The translations under genes were made by a program, and so were the position numbers. This document shows positions 1 to 13,400 of a stretch of 64,000 bases of DNA, one piece after another. The notes beneath the pieces were generated by a model, which worked only from the letters and a program-made list of their open reading frames with translations, ran no database searches and was not told where the DNA came from. The stretch is from assembly GCA_013396635.1 (NCBI GenBank), contig WBMW01005028.1, positions 62,001 through 126,000 of the forward strand. Direction: 5' to 3'. How positions within the stretch are numbered: position 1 is the stretch's first letter; each line of letters begins with the position of its first letter. This stretch comes from Penelope pileata. Its lineage: Eukaryota > Chordata > Aves > Galliformes > Cracidae.

Positions 1-3000
1 AAGACCCCTGCATATGCTGACAGCAACCCAGGATCTCAGCTCAGGAGCCTGTGGCATGCAGTCTAGACATGAGGCATTGATTCAGAAGTTAATTTCCCCC
101 TTTGGCTGTAGAAAGGAAATGTATCCAATTAGCTTTATTCATTAAAGAAACTGTATGGACACAGGTGCCTAATGTCCATTTCTGATTGTCTCAGGCTCCA
201 GGGACTGACGCATCTCAAGCTCAGTCAGTTACTTTAGGTTTTTCTTGTTGCATGTGTGTGGAATTTTCATATTTCAGAGACTCCTATATCTCCCCACTGA
301 TCATACAGCCAGACTAAATATCCTATTTCTACCCTTTGAATGACCCATTGATGCCACATCCTTAATTTTCAAGATGTTTCCTGTCGGAATATCTGCCAAA
401 TATCACATCTTCTCTCTCCAAGTTTTGAAGCCCTATCTGCTCAAAAAGAGAGTACAGTGGTTGGTTCTTATAGGAAGAGTTAATTTTTTTTTACCCTAGG
501 TTCACTGAGACTTTACAGACACTCAGAATGTCCCCCTAGGATGCAAAAAAATTAGGCAGTTTTAAACAGACATCACTATACATTTCAGATATAATTAAAT
601 TTTCAGTATTACAAAAGAAAACTCCAAGACTGGTCAAGCTGCTGCATCTAGGTAGAGCCCTGGAGGGTTAAAGTCTTGCCAAAAAGTCACTGGAGCAGAG
701 CAGTGTACTGTCCATGCCCCCTTTATCACAGACAAACGTTCCACTCTGAAAAGGGGAAGATGATAAAGAATATAGTTGTTTTGGTTCTACACCTGCTAGA
801 GAAATTCTTATGCCTGAGGAGCTGCCAGATGCCAGTGGTTTCCTAGCCTCTTTGCTCTGATGCATCAACACAAAGCTACATGACTGTTTTCCTAGTTAGG
901 GCAAGTGGATAGAGGACTGTACTGATTCTGATTCTGTGCATTCTGGTCTCAGTTTTGATATGGTTTGGGAAGTGTGGAACACAAGCTTTGAAGTCTGGAA
1001 GATAATGGCACCATTCCAAACTTTCAGGAGTAGAATTTGGATCAAGGTTAAAGCACGTAGAGTTAGGGATCTGTATGTGGTTATTCACTGCCATGATGGG
1101 TAGCTCAGCATCTCATTATAGCCAAAGGAAACGAACTCAGTAAATTCAGAAGAGCCTTGAAAGCAATTTAGCTGACCATATCCACCCTCACAGCTGATTT
1201 GTGCACCAGAAGGTCAAAATTCCCCCCATAAAACCTCGTGTCTGTTGGCTACCTGCAGATGTCTGATAATATTAGGCATCCTGGTGGATGCGTATATTGG
1301 GGCAAAAAAAATCATACAGTGGTTACGATTACTTTCAGGTGAATGATTACATTACCAAGTGGCTTAATTGAACTGCACAGGCATCTATGGTCATTTAAGG
1401 TACCACAAGGCACAACTGTAGATGTAACAAAGGACATGAGTTAGACTCATGCTCTTGCAGAACAACAGAGAGAGCCTGCACAGAGGACCCTAGGGAATGT
1501 AAAACTTCACTGGACAAACAAATTGATCCCCAGATCTCTCTAATGGGACACACCTGTGCAGATACTTACATGTAGACAGCTGAATTTGAACTGAATCTTT
1601 CCTCTTGCCTGACTCAAATAAAACATAGTGTTTAAGTTCATTCAGTCAGATCACTGTATTGGCTCTAAAGTTGATCAGAAATCCATGAGGTGATCTCTGT
1701 CCAGCTCATACAGATTATATGTTATATACAAACACTCATACCGCAGAAACCACTGCCACTGCTGTTTGTCCTCTGGCTGAGACACTGAAATTAAGCTGGC
1801 AAAGAATGAACTACAGTACCAAGGACAGGCTTGACAAACATTGTTATTGGTAAAGCATGAATGAGCCTTTGTGGTGGCTTTTCTACTGCTGTCCCTACTC
1901 TTTGAAACAGACAACATCAATCTTTAGTGTTGTCAGCTGAACTATCGCATCATATATTGTAAATCATCGATTGCCTAAATTGCATTTCTGTTTGTCCTTC
2001 AGCGCTTTAAAAACATAATCAGACTATTAACAAGAGGTTATGTTTCTTTTATTTTTACTTTATATTAGTGCCTATGTTGAAATAAACAAGAGAGAACAGA
2101 AAACCTTACTAACAAGCTCAGAATGGAAAGTACATTTCTGTGTTATTGTTGTTTCTTTTTAAAACATATTCTGAAATCATCTTCCAAACCCTGATGTTTC
2201 AACAGGCCACATAATAGCCTGCCAGAGGGGATGTCTTTGATTTCTTCAGAAGGATCTGTTTTTAACATTTTGTGTAAGGCAGAAAAGGAAAACTCATAAT
2301 TAGTAACCAACAATATAATGCAGCAATCTCATGCAGGAAGACTCTATTTTAATATCCCTATAAATATTCCCTAAATACATCAATAATTAATTGCTAACAC
2401 CTGGCAGGATCCATCTGGCAATATCCTCTCATTATTGGTTGACTGAATACTGATTTTGTTCATCATTCAGATGCAAGATCATGTGCTGATGATTTCTACT
2501 GAATATGTAAAACCATGAGCCAGGTGTTGCTCAGATGTAAAAAAAAAATTCTGAACCCAGTATTCCAGTTGAAGACTTGCTTTTAATTAAATTATAAAAA
2601 TATATAATTATCAATACATTCTATATTAAGTATGTTTTTATTACATGTCATCTGCTTATGAGAATATTTTTAATAAAAGGCAACTACTAACTTGTATTGA
2701 AGCATTCTTTTTGTTTTTCTTCTGTATTATTATACTATATTATATATTCCACCATAAAATATTAACTACAGTTTTTGTGGACTAGATAAAACACTAATCT
2801 TATTTTTCAGTAAATGACAGTGCTTCCAGGTAGTGAGAGTTTACCTTGGATAATAAATTTATGTTAATTATACATTTGCCAATTAAAGGCTAATTAATTG
2901 CACATTTCTCTTCCAATATTCTAGGGAACTAGTTTTCATGCTCACTACTTGCAGCAATTCTGACAGTATTTTCATAATGTTTTATTTAATTCCAGCATCT

Positions 3001-4889
3001 TGATTCTTATAAAAATGTTCTTATTGTATAAACAACACAATTACTAATTAGAATTGGAGGTGAACAGTAGTTTGCTACATTTTAACTTTAATAAAACTTC
3101 ATATTTTTTTGAAATCAAAAACATTTTTAAAAGAGATGTATTAACTCTTTCTCAGTATGCTGAGCAATTACTTGAAGCTGAACAGGCAAATTGCTTGGAA
3201 CATCAAGGCATTTATACAGCCCTTAGTTTCCCAAAGTTTTTATCCTATGACTGCTTTGGTCTTTATCCAGCAGTTTTATCTTACTTTCTTTTGTAGGGAG
3301 TAAAGTCTTTCGATTTCCAAATTACAGAATATCTAGCTACCCCTGCAAAAACCTCTTTTTTCTACTCTTTCTGAAATACAGCATGAAGAAGTAGCAACAA
3401 TCATTTAGTAATAGAAGAAGGCCAGGACAGCATAATATTTCTTTTCCCTCTGTAATTTCTCTGCAGTTTCATGCTTTCAGATAATCAAGCAACAGTCAAA
3501 TAACAGTACAGTGGTATTATATATATATGCAATAACTATCAGCCTCAAAAAACTTTTCTAGAAATCACTGGAAATTAGCACAAATGTATCACATCCATCA
3601 GTTTCTGTTATTCAGTCTGATTGACTGTCATAATGAAAGGCTAAAAGTCTTCATTCTTTGGCAAAACAAATTTGGTTGAAAACCAGTTAGTTTTCCAAAC
3701 TAGCATGGTGACTTGTGTTTGGTCATCAAATTCTTTTGGCAAGAGTGGAAAGATGAACTCTTTCTAAGCTCTTCAAGTATCTAATTTTCTCATTTCTCTT
3801 TACTCACTCCCTTTGTCTTCCATTTTTAGATGAAACGAACTAATTCCACAAGCTCTTGTCAGATCTTCCTATGATGCCAAGTATGCCAACAAATCGTAGG
3901 AAATCAAAGGAGAACCAGGTCTTCTGTTTTTTCTGAAGAATATTAATACTTTACAAGAATTGGGATTCTAAAATGCCAAAACTGGCATTTTTTCTCCATC
4001 CAAAAGGATATTACTGTAAGCATGGACAATGCAAAAATAATTTTCTAATTTTCATCCAACTGTGGTTTGATTTATGTGACGATAACAAGAACCAGAAAGC
4101 TATTAAAGAAATAACTACCATGGGGAAATCCTCAAACGTTTCAAAGATTTTTCTATGAATTAAAATTTCCCTGAAATACTAGTATCTTCCTGGCACTCAG
4201 AGATAGGCCTTTTGAGTTTTTCTGTCTTTATATCAAAGGCCTTAATAGAAATGGCATAATTAAAATGATTAGTGAATATATATAAAAACAGATAATATAT
4301 AAAAAGCCATTTTATTTATTACACAGTAGATTAGCTTAGCTAATGTTTGTGACTACTTAATTCTATGTAGTATAATTACAATTTATAGACTGAACATAGA
4401 ATATGAATGTCAAATAATAAACTAAGCAAAAGGATATTCTGTCTTATATTACTATCCAGTTTGTGAAATATTTAATAATATCAAAATTCTTGTTAGTATC
4501 GTTACTTGTGTAACTCATGAGATACGATCGTTATCTGACAGATAAGCTAAAGTCCATCCCTTTTTCCATAAATGAATTTTGTTTAAAGATATATATATTT
4601 ATATTCAACTTCATATTATCATTGAGAAATATTCTTCAAAAGCAACAGTCTAAAAAGCTATAGACTTCTTTAATACCTCGTGTACCTTTTGTTTTAGTAT
4701 TGGAAAAAGTGATTTCAGTTCTCAATTACAATTCAATGAAGTAGGCACCAACAGATTATTGTAACATGAAAGGCAATATATGTTGATATTTACAAAATCA
4801 TTTTCACTATTAGGTCACAGATCAATAGGTAAATTTGAGAAGACTGCACAAGAACAAATATGACTACTTAAAAAGAATACATAATGAGT
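1..4889. other. Unique AT-rich DNA, no gene seen
   Basis: All reading frames here are short; the longest, 80 codons at 3054-3296 on the plus strand, resembles no family I recognise. Composition is strongly AT-rich around 2580-2960, with many TTAATTAA/TAATTA-type runs. A short (TA)n tract lies near 3519. The stretch around 620-1100 is slightly richer in GC but shows no splice-bounded coding pattern. I see no repeat family until the degenerate CR1 that begins near 4890. Confidence 0.55.
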
Positions 4890-5323
4890 ATTATAAATCA
4901 CCTAGTCTGGCATCAGACCAAAGGAAAATACTGAAAATGTTGATTTAGGATTTAGTCACTAAAGACTTAAGATATAAGAATTTCGTTAATGTCAGTCAAC
5001 ATGGTTTTACCAAAACCAAGTCTGAGAAATACCTGGATACTGTATTTTGTCAGTATACTCTTGGTCACGATGGAAGTTGCACAGATGTAAAGGGGGTTTG
5101 TAAGGGCTCATTATTCCATGACATTGCAATATTAAATTAATGCTTAACAATAATAACAGAAAATACTTTAAATGAATTAAAGCAATTTGTCTGAGAACTC
5201 CCACCAAATGGCATGCTTCTACTTGAGGTTTCTCATGAGCCTATGCTAGGCAAAATGTTATTGAGTGCTTTTGTGAATGATACAGAGGTAAATATAAAAT
5301 TGCTGCCTTTGTAAATAAAGTGT
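4890..5323 (+). mobile_element. Old CR1 LINE fragment, left of mariner
   Basis: This is a heavily decayed CR1 fragment. Around 4994-5030 the DNA still reads like the CR1 ORF2 block QHGFTK(G)KS, which appears clearly in the younger copy at 23898. Around 5226-5290 it resembles the reverse-transcriptase block VPQGSVLGPVLFNIFV with frameshifts and substitutions. No ORF survives. Its right edge is the TA at 5323-5324 where the mariner element begins, so the mariner probably landed in this CR1. The left boundary is uncertain by tens of bases. I am fairly sure of the CR1 assignment because two ordered blocks match, but the copy is very divergent. Confidence 0.5.
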
Positions 5324-6599
5324 ATGAGGACTGCTGCAAAAGAATACTTCTAATTTTGTTATGTTGGCTTGCAACATCAGAGGCAGATGTTGATTAAGCT
5401 TCCTGCCAATCTTCCATTATACTTTGTTGCCGTGTGAGAAACGGCAGTAGAGGGGCCATCTGAGAAAATGGCATCTGATATGGAAGTGCGTGTGAAGCAA
5501 ATGTGTGTCATTGAATTCCTTTCCTCCATGTGGAAAACATGGCACCCATTGATGTTCATCGATGCTTGCTGAATGTTTATAGAGACCAAACAGTGGATGT
5601 GAGCACAATGAGGCAGTGGGTGGTGTGTTTCAGCAGTGGTGACAGCAACATGAAAGACAAGCCACATTCTGGATGGCCATGCACAGCTGTCACACCACAA
5701 AAGGAAGAGTGTTTCAGCTCATCCATGTGAATCAGAGGATTACGACCAGGAAACTGTGTCAATGTGTTGGAAATGGTGGCAACATTGGAATAGTTTGTAC
5801 TAAGTGGGTCCCGCAAATGCTTGCACAAGAGCAGAACACTGTATGCAAGTTTGTCAGGACCTATTGAACCAATACGAGGCTGAAGGTGAAAATTTCCTTG
5901 ATTGCATCATTATCAGTGATGAGATATGATGTCACCACTACTGGCCCAAATCAAAATGGCAATCCACAGAGTGGTGACATATGAATTCCCCATCACAGAA
6001 AAAATTCAAGATGCAGCACTCAGCGGGTAAAGTGATGTGCACTGGCTTTTGGGATAGAAAAGGGGGATCCTTCTGGATTTCTTGGAACCTGGACAAATCA
6101 TCTCTGACTGCTACATCACAGTGGTGACTAAGCTGAAGGCTTGAACTGTCAGAGTCAGGCCGGAGAAGACGACAACCTTTCTCTTGCAACATGATAACAC
6201 CAGGCCCCATACCAGCTTGAAGACCATGGAGTGCATTGCTGTATTGACTGGACTGTCCTACAACAACTAATGTATAGTCCAGATTTGGGTCCTTCTGACT
6301 TTCACCTGTTCAGGCTGATGAAAGAATGACTACACGGGTGACATTTTCCTAGCAATGATGCCATCATAGCAGCTGTGTAACAGTGGGTCACCTCCACCAG
6401 TGCAGATTTTTACAAGCATAGCATGCAGGCTTTTGATCATTGCTGATGAAAATGCATAGCTAATGGTGGTGACTATGTTGAAGAATAGTGTTCTGTGGCT
6501 GAGAATTCGTGCTATCAAATAGTGTTATTGTGCTCTTTGTATCTGTTGTAGTCTCCATGGAAATAAATAGAAGGCATTACTTTTGGAGCCACCTACTTA
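5323..6599 (+). mobile_element. Galluhop-like mariner, full length, inactive
   Basis: This is a Tc1/mariner DNA transposon of about 1.28 kb, the usual length for the avian Galluhop/Mariner1 family. The left end begins with TATGAGGACTGCTGC and the right end closes with an imperfect inverted copy before TA at 6598-6599, as expected for TA target duplication. The whole transposase region is present between the ends, but with frameshifts and stops. Compared with the two deleted copies at 20486 and 35355, it supplies the missing middle. The left terminal repeat is more decayed than that of the copy at 20486. It sits inside or beside an old CR1 and so is younger than that CR1. Confidence 0.88.
5468..6488 (+). 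pseudogene. Mariner transposase pseudogene (DD34D)
   Basis: This is a decayed transposase that once bound the element ends and cut and joined DNA in the nucleus. The N-terminal helix-turn-helix part is readable at 5530-5730 (PIDVHRCLLNVYRDQTVDVS followed by RQWVVCFSSGDS). The first catalytic Asp lies at about 5918-5920, in the motif (S/G)DE followed by CHHY. The second is at 6193-6195 in HDN(T/A)RPH, and the third at 6297-6299 in PSDFH. The last two are 104 nt apart, where 105 would give the DD34D spacing, so the three Asp codons survive but the frame is lost between them. There is also an in-frame stop just after the first motif. The start was set at the ATG that opens the conserved MAS(D) reading; an upstream in-frame ATG is possible in the family. 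It is not functional. Confidence 0.82.
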
Positions 6600-6989
6600 T
6601 TTTAAAATAATGTTGATGAAATAAAATTTAATAAAATGACAAATAGTGATGAATTTATGACAAAATAAACTATCTCAGTTTCTTTTTTTCAGCTACTGTG
6701 ATCTTTCAAACAAAATGTGTTTTCAAATAGTCAAACACAAAGACCAGTGACTACAGACTGTTGTGGGTTGTGGGTTGTTTACCCTGCACAATGACTCCAG
6801 CAAGACATGGCAGTCACCATAGCTATGAAACACAACAAATGCATCTGGTGTGACATAATGGCAAAACGAAGGACGCATACAGGAAGGACACAGGCAGTTC
6901 TGTGATTTAGAAATGTCTGCTGTATTGGTGATTCTAGTAACAGTGCAGTAGCATTCTTGTCAAGTGAATTTTTTCCAAAAGTTCTTGAG

Positions 6990-7312
6990 AAAGCAGAGAA
7001 AGTGTACAAAGTAATCTGAAATATGATTTCAGAGCTGGAGAGAATGTATTATAATGAGGGAATGATAAAACTTCCACACTTGCAGTAAGGGAAATTCCAA
7101 AATATGTATAAAAATATTTTCACTGTAAAAGTGAGAAAACATTGCAGCAGGCTGACAGAAGAGACTGTGAAATCTCAGTTCTTCAAGATATTCAAAACCT
7201 GGCTTGATAAGCCCTGACCAACCTGATCACCACTGTTGAAGATAACCCTGTTTTGGGCAGGTGATTGGGCTAAATAATATGCAGGTAGATATTCCTTTCA
7301 AATTAAATTATA
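6990..7312 (+). mobile_element. Old CR1 LINE fragment, 3' end
   Basis: This is the degenerate 3' end of a CR1. The run from about 7140 to 7235 corresponds to the CR1 C-terminal region (gcaggctg, then a reading like SQFFKIFKTWLDKP and an NLI-like end). It is followed by a short 3' UTR with the gggcaggtgattgggct block that corresponds to the CR1 gggttggact motif. The terminal ATTCTATG units have decayed to AT-rich sequence near 7305. It may be the remainder of the CR1 at 4890-5323 after the mariner insertion, but the DNA between 6600 and about 6990 is not recognisable as CR1, so I keep it separate. Confidence 0.6.
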
Positions 7313-7364
7313 ATATAATTTGGGGTTTATATAATCATACATGATCATATATTCATTCTTTATC

Positions 7365-7430
7365 TCCTATGAACAGAAGGTTGAGAGGTGATCTGATTAT
7401 TATATAAGTATCTTCACAGGCAGAAAATCC
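7365..7430 (+). mobile_element. Possible CR1 remnant
   Basis: This short stretch reads like the CR1 block 'gaagaaaggctgagaggtga' followed by 'ctgat…tataagtat', seen in younger form at 58470-58530. It begins about 50 bases after the end of the previous CR1 remnant, which suggests a second old copy. The match is short and degenerate, so this call is tentative. Confidence 0.35.
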
Positions 7431-7460
7431 TGTATACAAAGTGCATCTTTAACATGACAT

Positions 7461-7492
7461 AAAAAAAAAAAAAAAAAAAGAAAAGAGAGAGA
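7461..7492 (+). repeat. Poly(A) plus GA-rich tract
   Basis: Nineteen A residues are followed by a mixed A/GA run. It is a simple low-complexity tract. I see no retrocopy or SINE body to its left that would make it a retrotransposed poly(A) tail; the preceding DNA is CR1-like, and CR1 does not end in poly(A). Confidence 0.85.
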
Positions 7493-7499
7493 GTCATAA

Positions 7500-10400
7500 T
7501 ATAGAATTCAAATGAAAAATAAATGAAAGTTTTTAAATTGTGAAGGAGATAGTTACAAAAAAATCTAGGAAAATTCTGGATCTTAAGCATCTTCCTGTTT
7601 TCAGATCAAAGGTGGATTTTCTTGAATTCACAGCATACCTATGCCTAAATCAAATACAAATTATTAGACTTCAAAGGGGGATACCTGAATGCAATAGTTT
7701 AAATTATATTATCTCAGACATGCAAATCAGTTTAGGTGACCTAAGGGTCTCTTCCGTCTTCAGAGTTTGCTGAAGTAAACAAATATTTTTTGAACAGTAT
7801 GAATCAATGCATAAGGATTACAGTAGTTTGGAATCCAGCAATTAGTATGTGGAGTGCTCTTCAGTTATACAGTAGCTACTGAGATTTTAAACAGTATAAA
7901 CTGGCATACTCTTTTGGTGTGACACCAGAAAAATGAGGTAGAAGATGCTCTCTACACACAGGAGACAACAACTCTATTTACAAAACAGGCTTGTTTTTAT
8001 CTAATAGGTAGAGCCTTATTCATGCTCTTGGGCTGTCAAACTGTACTTCAAAGTCTACTGTTTTGAAACATTCTATGAAACACATTCTATACTGATGGGC
8101 CAAATATGAACACCTTAGGGACTGTCATAAAGAATAAAAATATCCAGACAGTAGCATTTTCATAATCTTGTATCACATCACTTCTCTAGTACTCCTCTTC
8201 CAAATACTCTTTTCCTTCTGAGTCTCAAAACCACACAGTGTTTCAATGTGGTTTCATGGGCATTTTCTCATGAATCATCGTGTTTGCATTCCTGAACAAT
8301 TTTACAAACAAAATTTTATTTTTACCTTTATTTGTGGGTATCAAATAAGGGACAAAAGATAATGTAACTGATTTAATATCTTCGGGAAATATTTGAACTT
8401 TTACTTAGTAATCTTGATTTTTTTCCGTAGGAAACAGCTTATTTGTTTGTAAACAGAGAATATTTACATGACTTTTGAAGAAATACAACACAATTTTATC
8501 ATGCTGCAGCAGTAAAACATACGTATTCCAAGAGTGTAATCTTTGCATGCATTTAGAGTTATCTCTGTGAAATGCTATTATAAATAATGAAGTTACTATT
8601 TTTGCCCTTCTTTGGTACTGGCACCAATTACTTTGACTAGTAACCTCGTCCAAAAAATGGGAATTAAACTTATGTCAATGTTTTCTAAAGTGTGATTATT
8701 AACCTCTATACTAATCTAGCTGGCAAACCAACAGAGTATATGCTGTACTTCAAATATTAATTTTCTTCGAACTTTTTTTTAACCAAGTGCTGCCTGTGGG
8801 GCTGCGTTTAAAGGTATAAGGATTGGGTTCAGCTGTTTTAATTAAGAATATTCAATTAACCCAAACAAAGCTAACTCTGAAGCCTAACAACATTTTCAAA
8901 ACAGGTTAATGATTATCAAGCAAATAACTGTTGAATTAAGAGTAATTGACTTGTTTCCCCCTAAAATATTAAGTCAAATAAAATTTCTGTTCTTATTAAA
9001 TAATTAGGTAATTAAAGCACTATTTAGCTGATGGAGTGACATTTGGTAATTAAAAGGAACAGCACTGTAATATCATTGACATGGAAATTATGAGTATCCT
9101 ATGAAATCTTTCTGAAAATTCTATCATTTTGAGGTGAGGTACTATACTGCAGCTTTGTTTGCAAGATCTTAAATCCCTTAAAGCTTTTGTACTACTACAA
9201 GGTCAGACAGTTTATTCATCACCGTATGTTGGCTCACAAGATTACATTTCCTAGACCACAGTGTTCTGGGCTAAGTGCTGTGCCCTTCAGCGCAGCCAGT
9301 CTGTCGGTGTGCCCTTCAATACTCACAGCTCATCCAGTTCCTTTCCTTTTCCTTTTCACACCTCAGAGACCCAGGTGCAAGAATTCTAAACCCAATCCCC
9401 AGCACATGTCCCTTTCCTACTTCTCAGCCTCTTTTCACCAGTTTCCCAATCTCATGTGGCTGTCAGGTTTTAGGATGCGTGTATGCATGTACCTGTTCTG
9501 GTAGAATGCTAGAGGAATTTGATCTGCTTCAACAGAAAAGCTAAACCTGACTAACAGGAAACTTATTGGGAATGATTCATGTGTAGGAAGAACGGGCTAG
9601 GAATGCGACATCCTGATAGGACACAACGAATCTTCATCCTCAAGTACTTGCCCAACTCCTTGCCAGAGCTCAAAAGCTTTCTAAAATGCTTCCATGCAGA
9701 GATGCTGAATAATAGAAATCCAGAAGAGGCAGGGAGACTACAGGGAAGGGAGGAAAAAGCAGAAGCACAATTTTCCTCCTTTCTAAAGTCATGTTCTCCC
9801 AGTCATGATTTCACAGAGTTCAGATTTTCTGCCTTGAGCTTTAGCTGTCCAATAGTCTACACAGACTACAGCTGGTGACACATGGCTGTACTAGAATGAG
9901 AAATTTGCTGATGACTTTAGAAAGTCTTGTGGGCTAATTCTTGCATGAAGATAACTGAATAGTGAACTGATTAAGGGTGTGAGATTGATTATAACTAAGA
10001 ACCATGAATCTTAGACTACATTGGAGTGTGTATTGGTGTCTGAAGCTTGGAGTATATGGTATGTTAGCAACTAAGCAAAAGGAATTCTGATAAATAGGAA
10101 GAAAATGAAGATAGTTCAAAAATCACTTTTGTTTCCTCAGCAAAAGGGTAGATTTCACATGCAAAATATGTATTTAAAATGCCACTGTCCCCAACAAACC
10201 AGTACCATTTTTACTTGTTTTTCTCTCTTAATGATTGAGAGATTTAATCCCACTCAAAGCTCAGACCTCAGTGTTGCCTTAATATGAAGCCTTCACCACC
10301 ACAGCTAAATCATTGCTTTAAAAAATGAAGTACACATCTGATTTTCTCCAAGGCATTTCTTAAAAGAACTACTCTAGCTTTTCAGAACTGAGACAAACCC

Positions 10401-13400
10401 CCAAAGCTTAATTGGTCTCTATAGGGAAACTAGTGTTTAGGATAAGAAAAGACACCAACTACTGAAGTAGAAAAAAGAATATAACAGTACTGGGCTATTA
10501 GCTGACTAACTCTTGCCACTGTGAGTCAGTGTGGACCCTAATTGCCTTAATACAAATTCTTTCCCAAGGCAATAAGAGTTATAATGAGAACACACAGTGT
10601 AGAACTCAGATTTTTTCATAATTTTTTAAAATTTACTTTCCATTTGTAACTTCATCTTTGCATTTGTAACAGTCATCTGTCTGCAAAATAAATCCTGTTA
10701 ACAGCAACAGATTTTCTTTCATTCAAAACACTGATTTATTGACTGTTTGGACCGATGAGCATTTTCTTGCACTCTACACAGTACCTTAAAACTTATCACA
10801 AGGGCTATCTCTTCAATAGACCCCATGCTCTGAAGAGGTTCGAAGGGGGCCTTATTAGTTCTGCTGTACTGAAAAGCCTTTAAGATTTTTCTGCACAAGC
10901 AGTTTTATAGCAACTGAACTACACCTTTAAAATAATGGTTTATTAAAAGTTCTACATCATTTTGTATAAGATTTCATAAAACTTTGTGCAAATGCTAAAA
11001 AAAAAAAAATTGGTCAGAAGAAAGTATTTAGTCAGACTGACTGTTCTTTTGCTTTGAAAATCATGTCCTTCTCTATACTGGGAATTCTTCCTGAAATCTG
11101 TATGCTTCTGAAAAGAATAGAGTATATTTAGCTGCCTTTTTTCTTGAAGTAAAAAAGGAACATCTTCAGTAAAAGCAGGTCAAAAAGAGGTTGGAAGTTA
11201 AAGCTTTAGGAGGTAATTTATGCTAATTCAGACATTAGTCTGGAACTTAGTTCTTTCATTTCACAAAAATACTCTTTAATTTCTCAGTAATGTGGAGCTA
11301 TCCAGAGAGGATACAATCTTCTCTGCTCTAGCTGTTGTCTTGCAGGAGACAAAGATTTGATGTTAGATTATTGGAATTACTGCATGAATGCATGGAATAA
11401 AGCACAGAGTAAATAGTCCACCTTGTACTATGTATATTTTTAACTCTGACAGAAGAAATTGCTGTACACTTTGAAATCTCCATCTTTGCACATTTCAGCT
11501 ATCTGCTGATAGTGAGAATTGAAGATTTCTGGTAACTGAAATTGAACACTCTAAGCATAGTGCTAGAGTCTGAAATCAGGTTTGAAATAAAAATCAAGTA
11601 GTGAAAGTGTGTTTAACTAGATTTCATTATGCCTCATTAAGTTTTACTCTTTAATAATTTTTCATAGATCACTACTCAACAAAATATATCCCTTAAATCC
11701 ATGATGCACTGGAGTACAATCTGTACACTTAGAAGGAGGAAATAGGGTACAGAAGACATTACCATTGGGCCTAGAAGATTGTATTGATCTAATGTCTTGA
11801 CTGCTCCGTAAATCTTGTAGTGGTGTCATCAAGCTTGCAACTTTAGAACAAGATTACTTATGCCAAAGTTTCATTTTCCCTGTTACATTACAGCCATAAG
11901 AAATCATACTAAAAATATCCTTGAAAATGAGTGCTATTATGCAATTCATACTCCACTACACCAAAACACATACAAATGTATCTTTTCTTTCGCTTAGGTA
12001 AAAAACATTGATACAGAAGTTTTAATTGCCACTTAAGTTGTGTCTTCTGCTGCATGTAAGAACTTCATTTTTTAAAAAACTGCAAATAAAGAACTTGCTG
12101 TAGTTTCAGTTTTGCTGAAAACATTTAATATATTTTGGGCCCTTATTGATTCTTATAATAGCTGTGCAACTCTGGTGATTAAAGTACAATGCCTCTCATT
12201 CCCATCTCCTTTTCTATTTGTAACATCAGCAGGCAGAACTCAAGTGCTCATAAATTCTTACACCATAGTAATATAGAATATCTTAAGTCTGTTGGGATGG
12301 GAAAGTAGTGAGTGGGTCTGGGTAGGCTTCCTCAGCTAAAGGGAGCTGGGTGCATGCTAAAGACTCCTTTACAGAGAGGCAAGTACTTTTCAGAGGGTTA
12401 AAACTGACTTATACCAAGGACTACTAAGTAGGTGAAACTAGTCTTCAGTAATTCCAAGAATCTGACATTCTCCTTCACATTGCCAGCTTTTGCTTAGCCA
12501 TATTCCAGCTATAACTTTCAGGTCTTCAACTCTAGATTTATTGAGTAAAATATATTACTCATGCATCACCACTGCTGCCCCAGGAGGAAAGTTTGGCAAA
12601 AGCTTATGCTATGAACATTTTTTTAAAAAAATTTCTTCCCTTCATGTTAAAATGTTGCACCACCTGAAGCAGTAAAATGAACTAGATGACCATGCACAGT
12701 GCCAACTCTTAATTTCTATGTTTATTTGATCTATTTAGGTAAGCATATTTAGGTTGTCCATTGATGGATTTATTATCGTTTGGTAAATAACTTACCATAA
12801 AAGAAAATTCAATAATCTATCAGTCAATTAGCTGTTTACTTGTCTTGATACCAGTCAAGGAGTAACTTCTATCATGAATGTTAACTTTTTCTTTTAAATT
12901 AAAAACATCACAGCTCAAATGTATTAGTACATAATGCTCACTCAACAATATTTTGCCTCATCTCTCAATCATTAGTTTACCACTGGCTTTCTCAATAAAT
13001 ATAAGTAATTATAAATAAAAAAAAGTTTTATTAATTGCCATGAACTAAGGTAAGAGCAGGAAGGGCAGTAGGAGGCCAGATCAAACATCTTTGTAACCCC
13101 TTTTTTTCTGTATCAGACAATAGCAAGTGGTAGATGTCTATGGAAGAGAAGAACAGGGTAAAATAGTGATATTGCCTAGCATTTCATACCTGTTCTGTCA
13201 TTTAGTATTTAGCTTCCTGATATATTTGCAGGTCTATAGGAGCATCCCTTTTATAAAAGGTATTCCATCAAATTTTAAATAACAGGGAAAAGCATGTTCC
13301 TATTTAAGACATGAAGCCATGCAGTATTCAGACATAGGAGTTCTGAGTCTTTGCAGTTTGCAAAGCTCTCTTATGTTAGTCGTAATTTGGAAGTAAAGTA

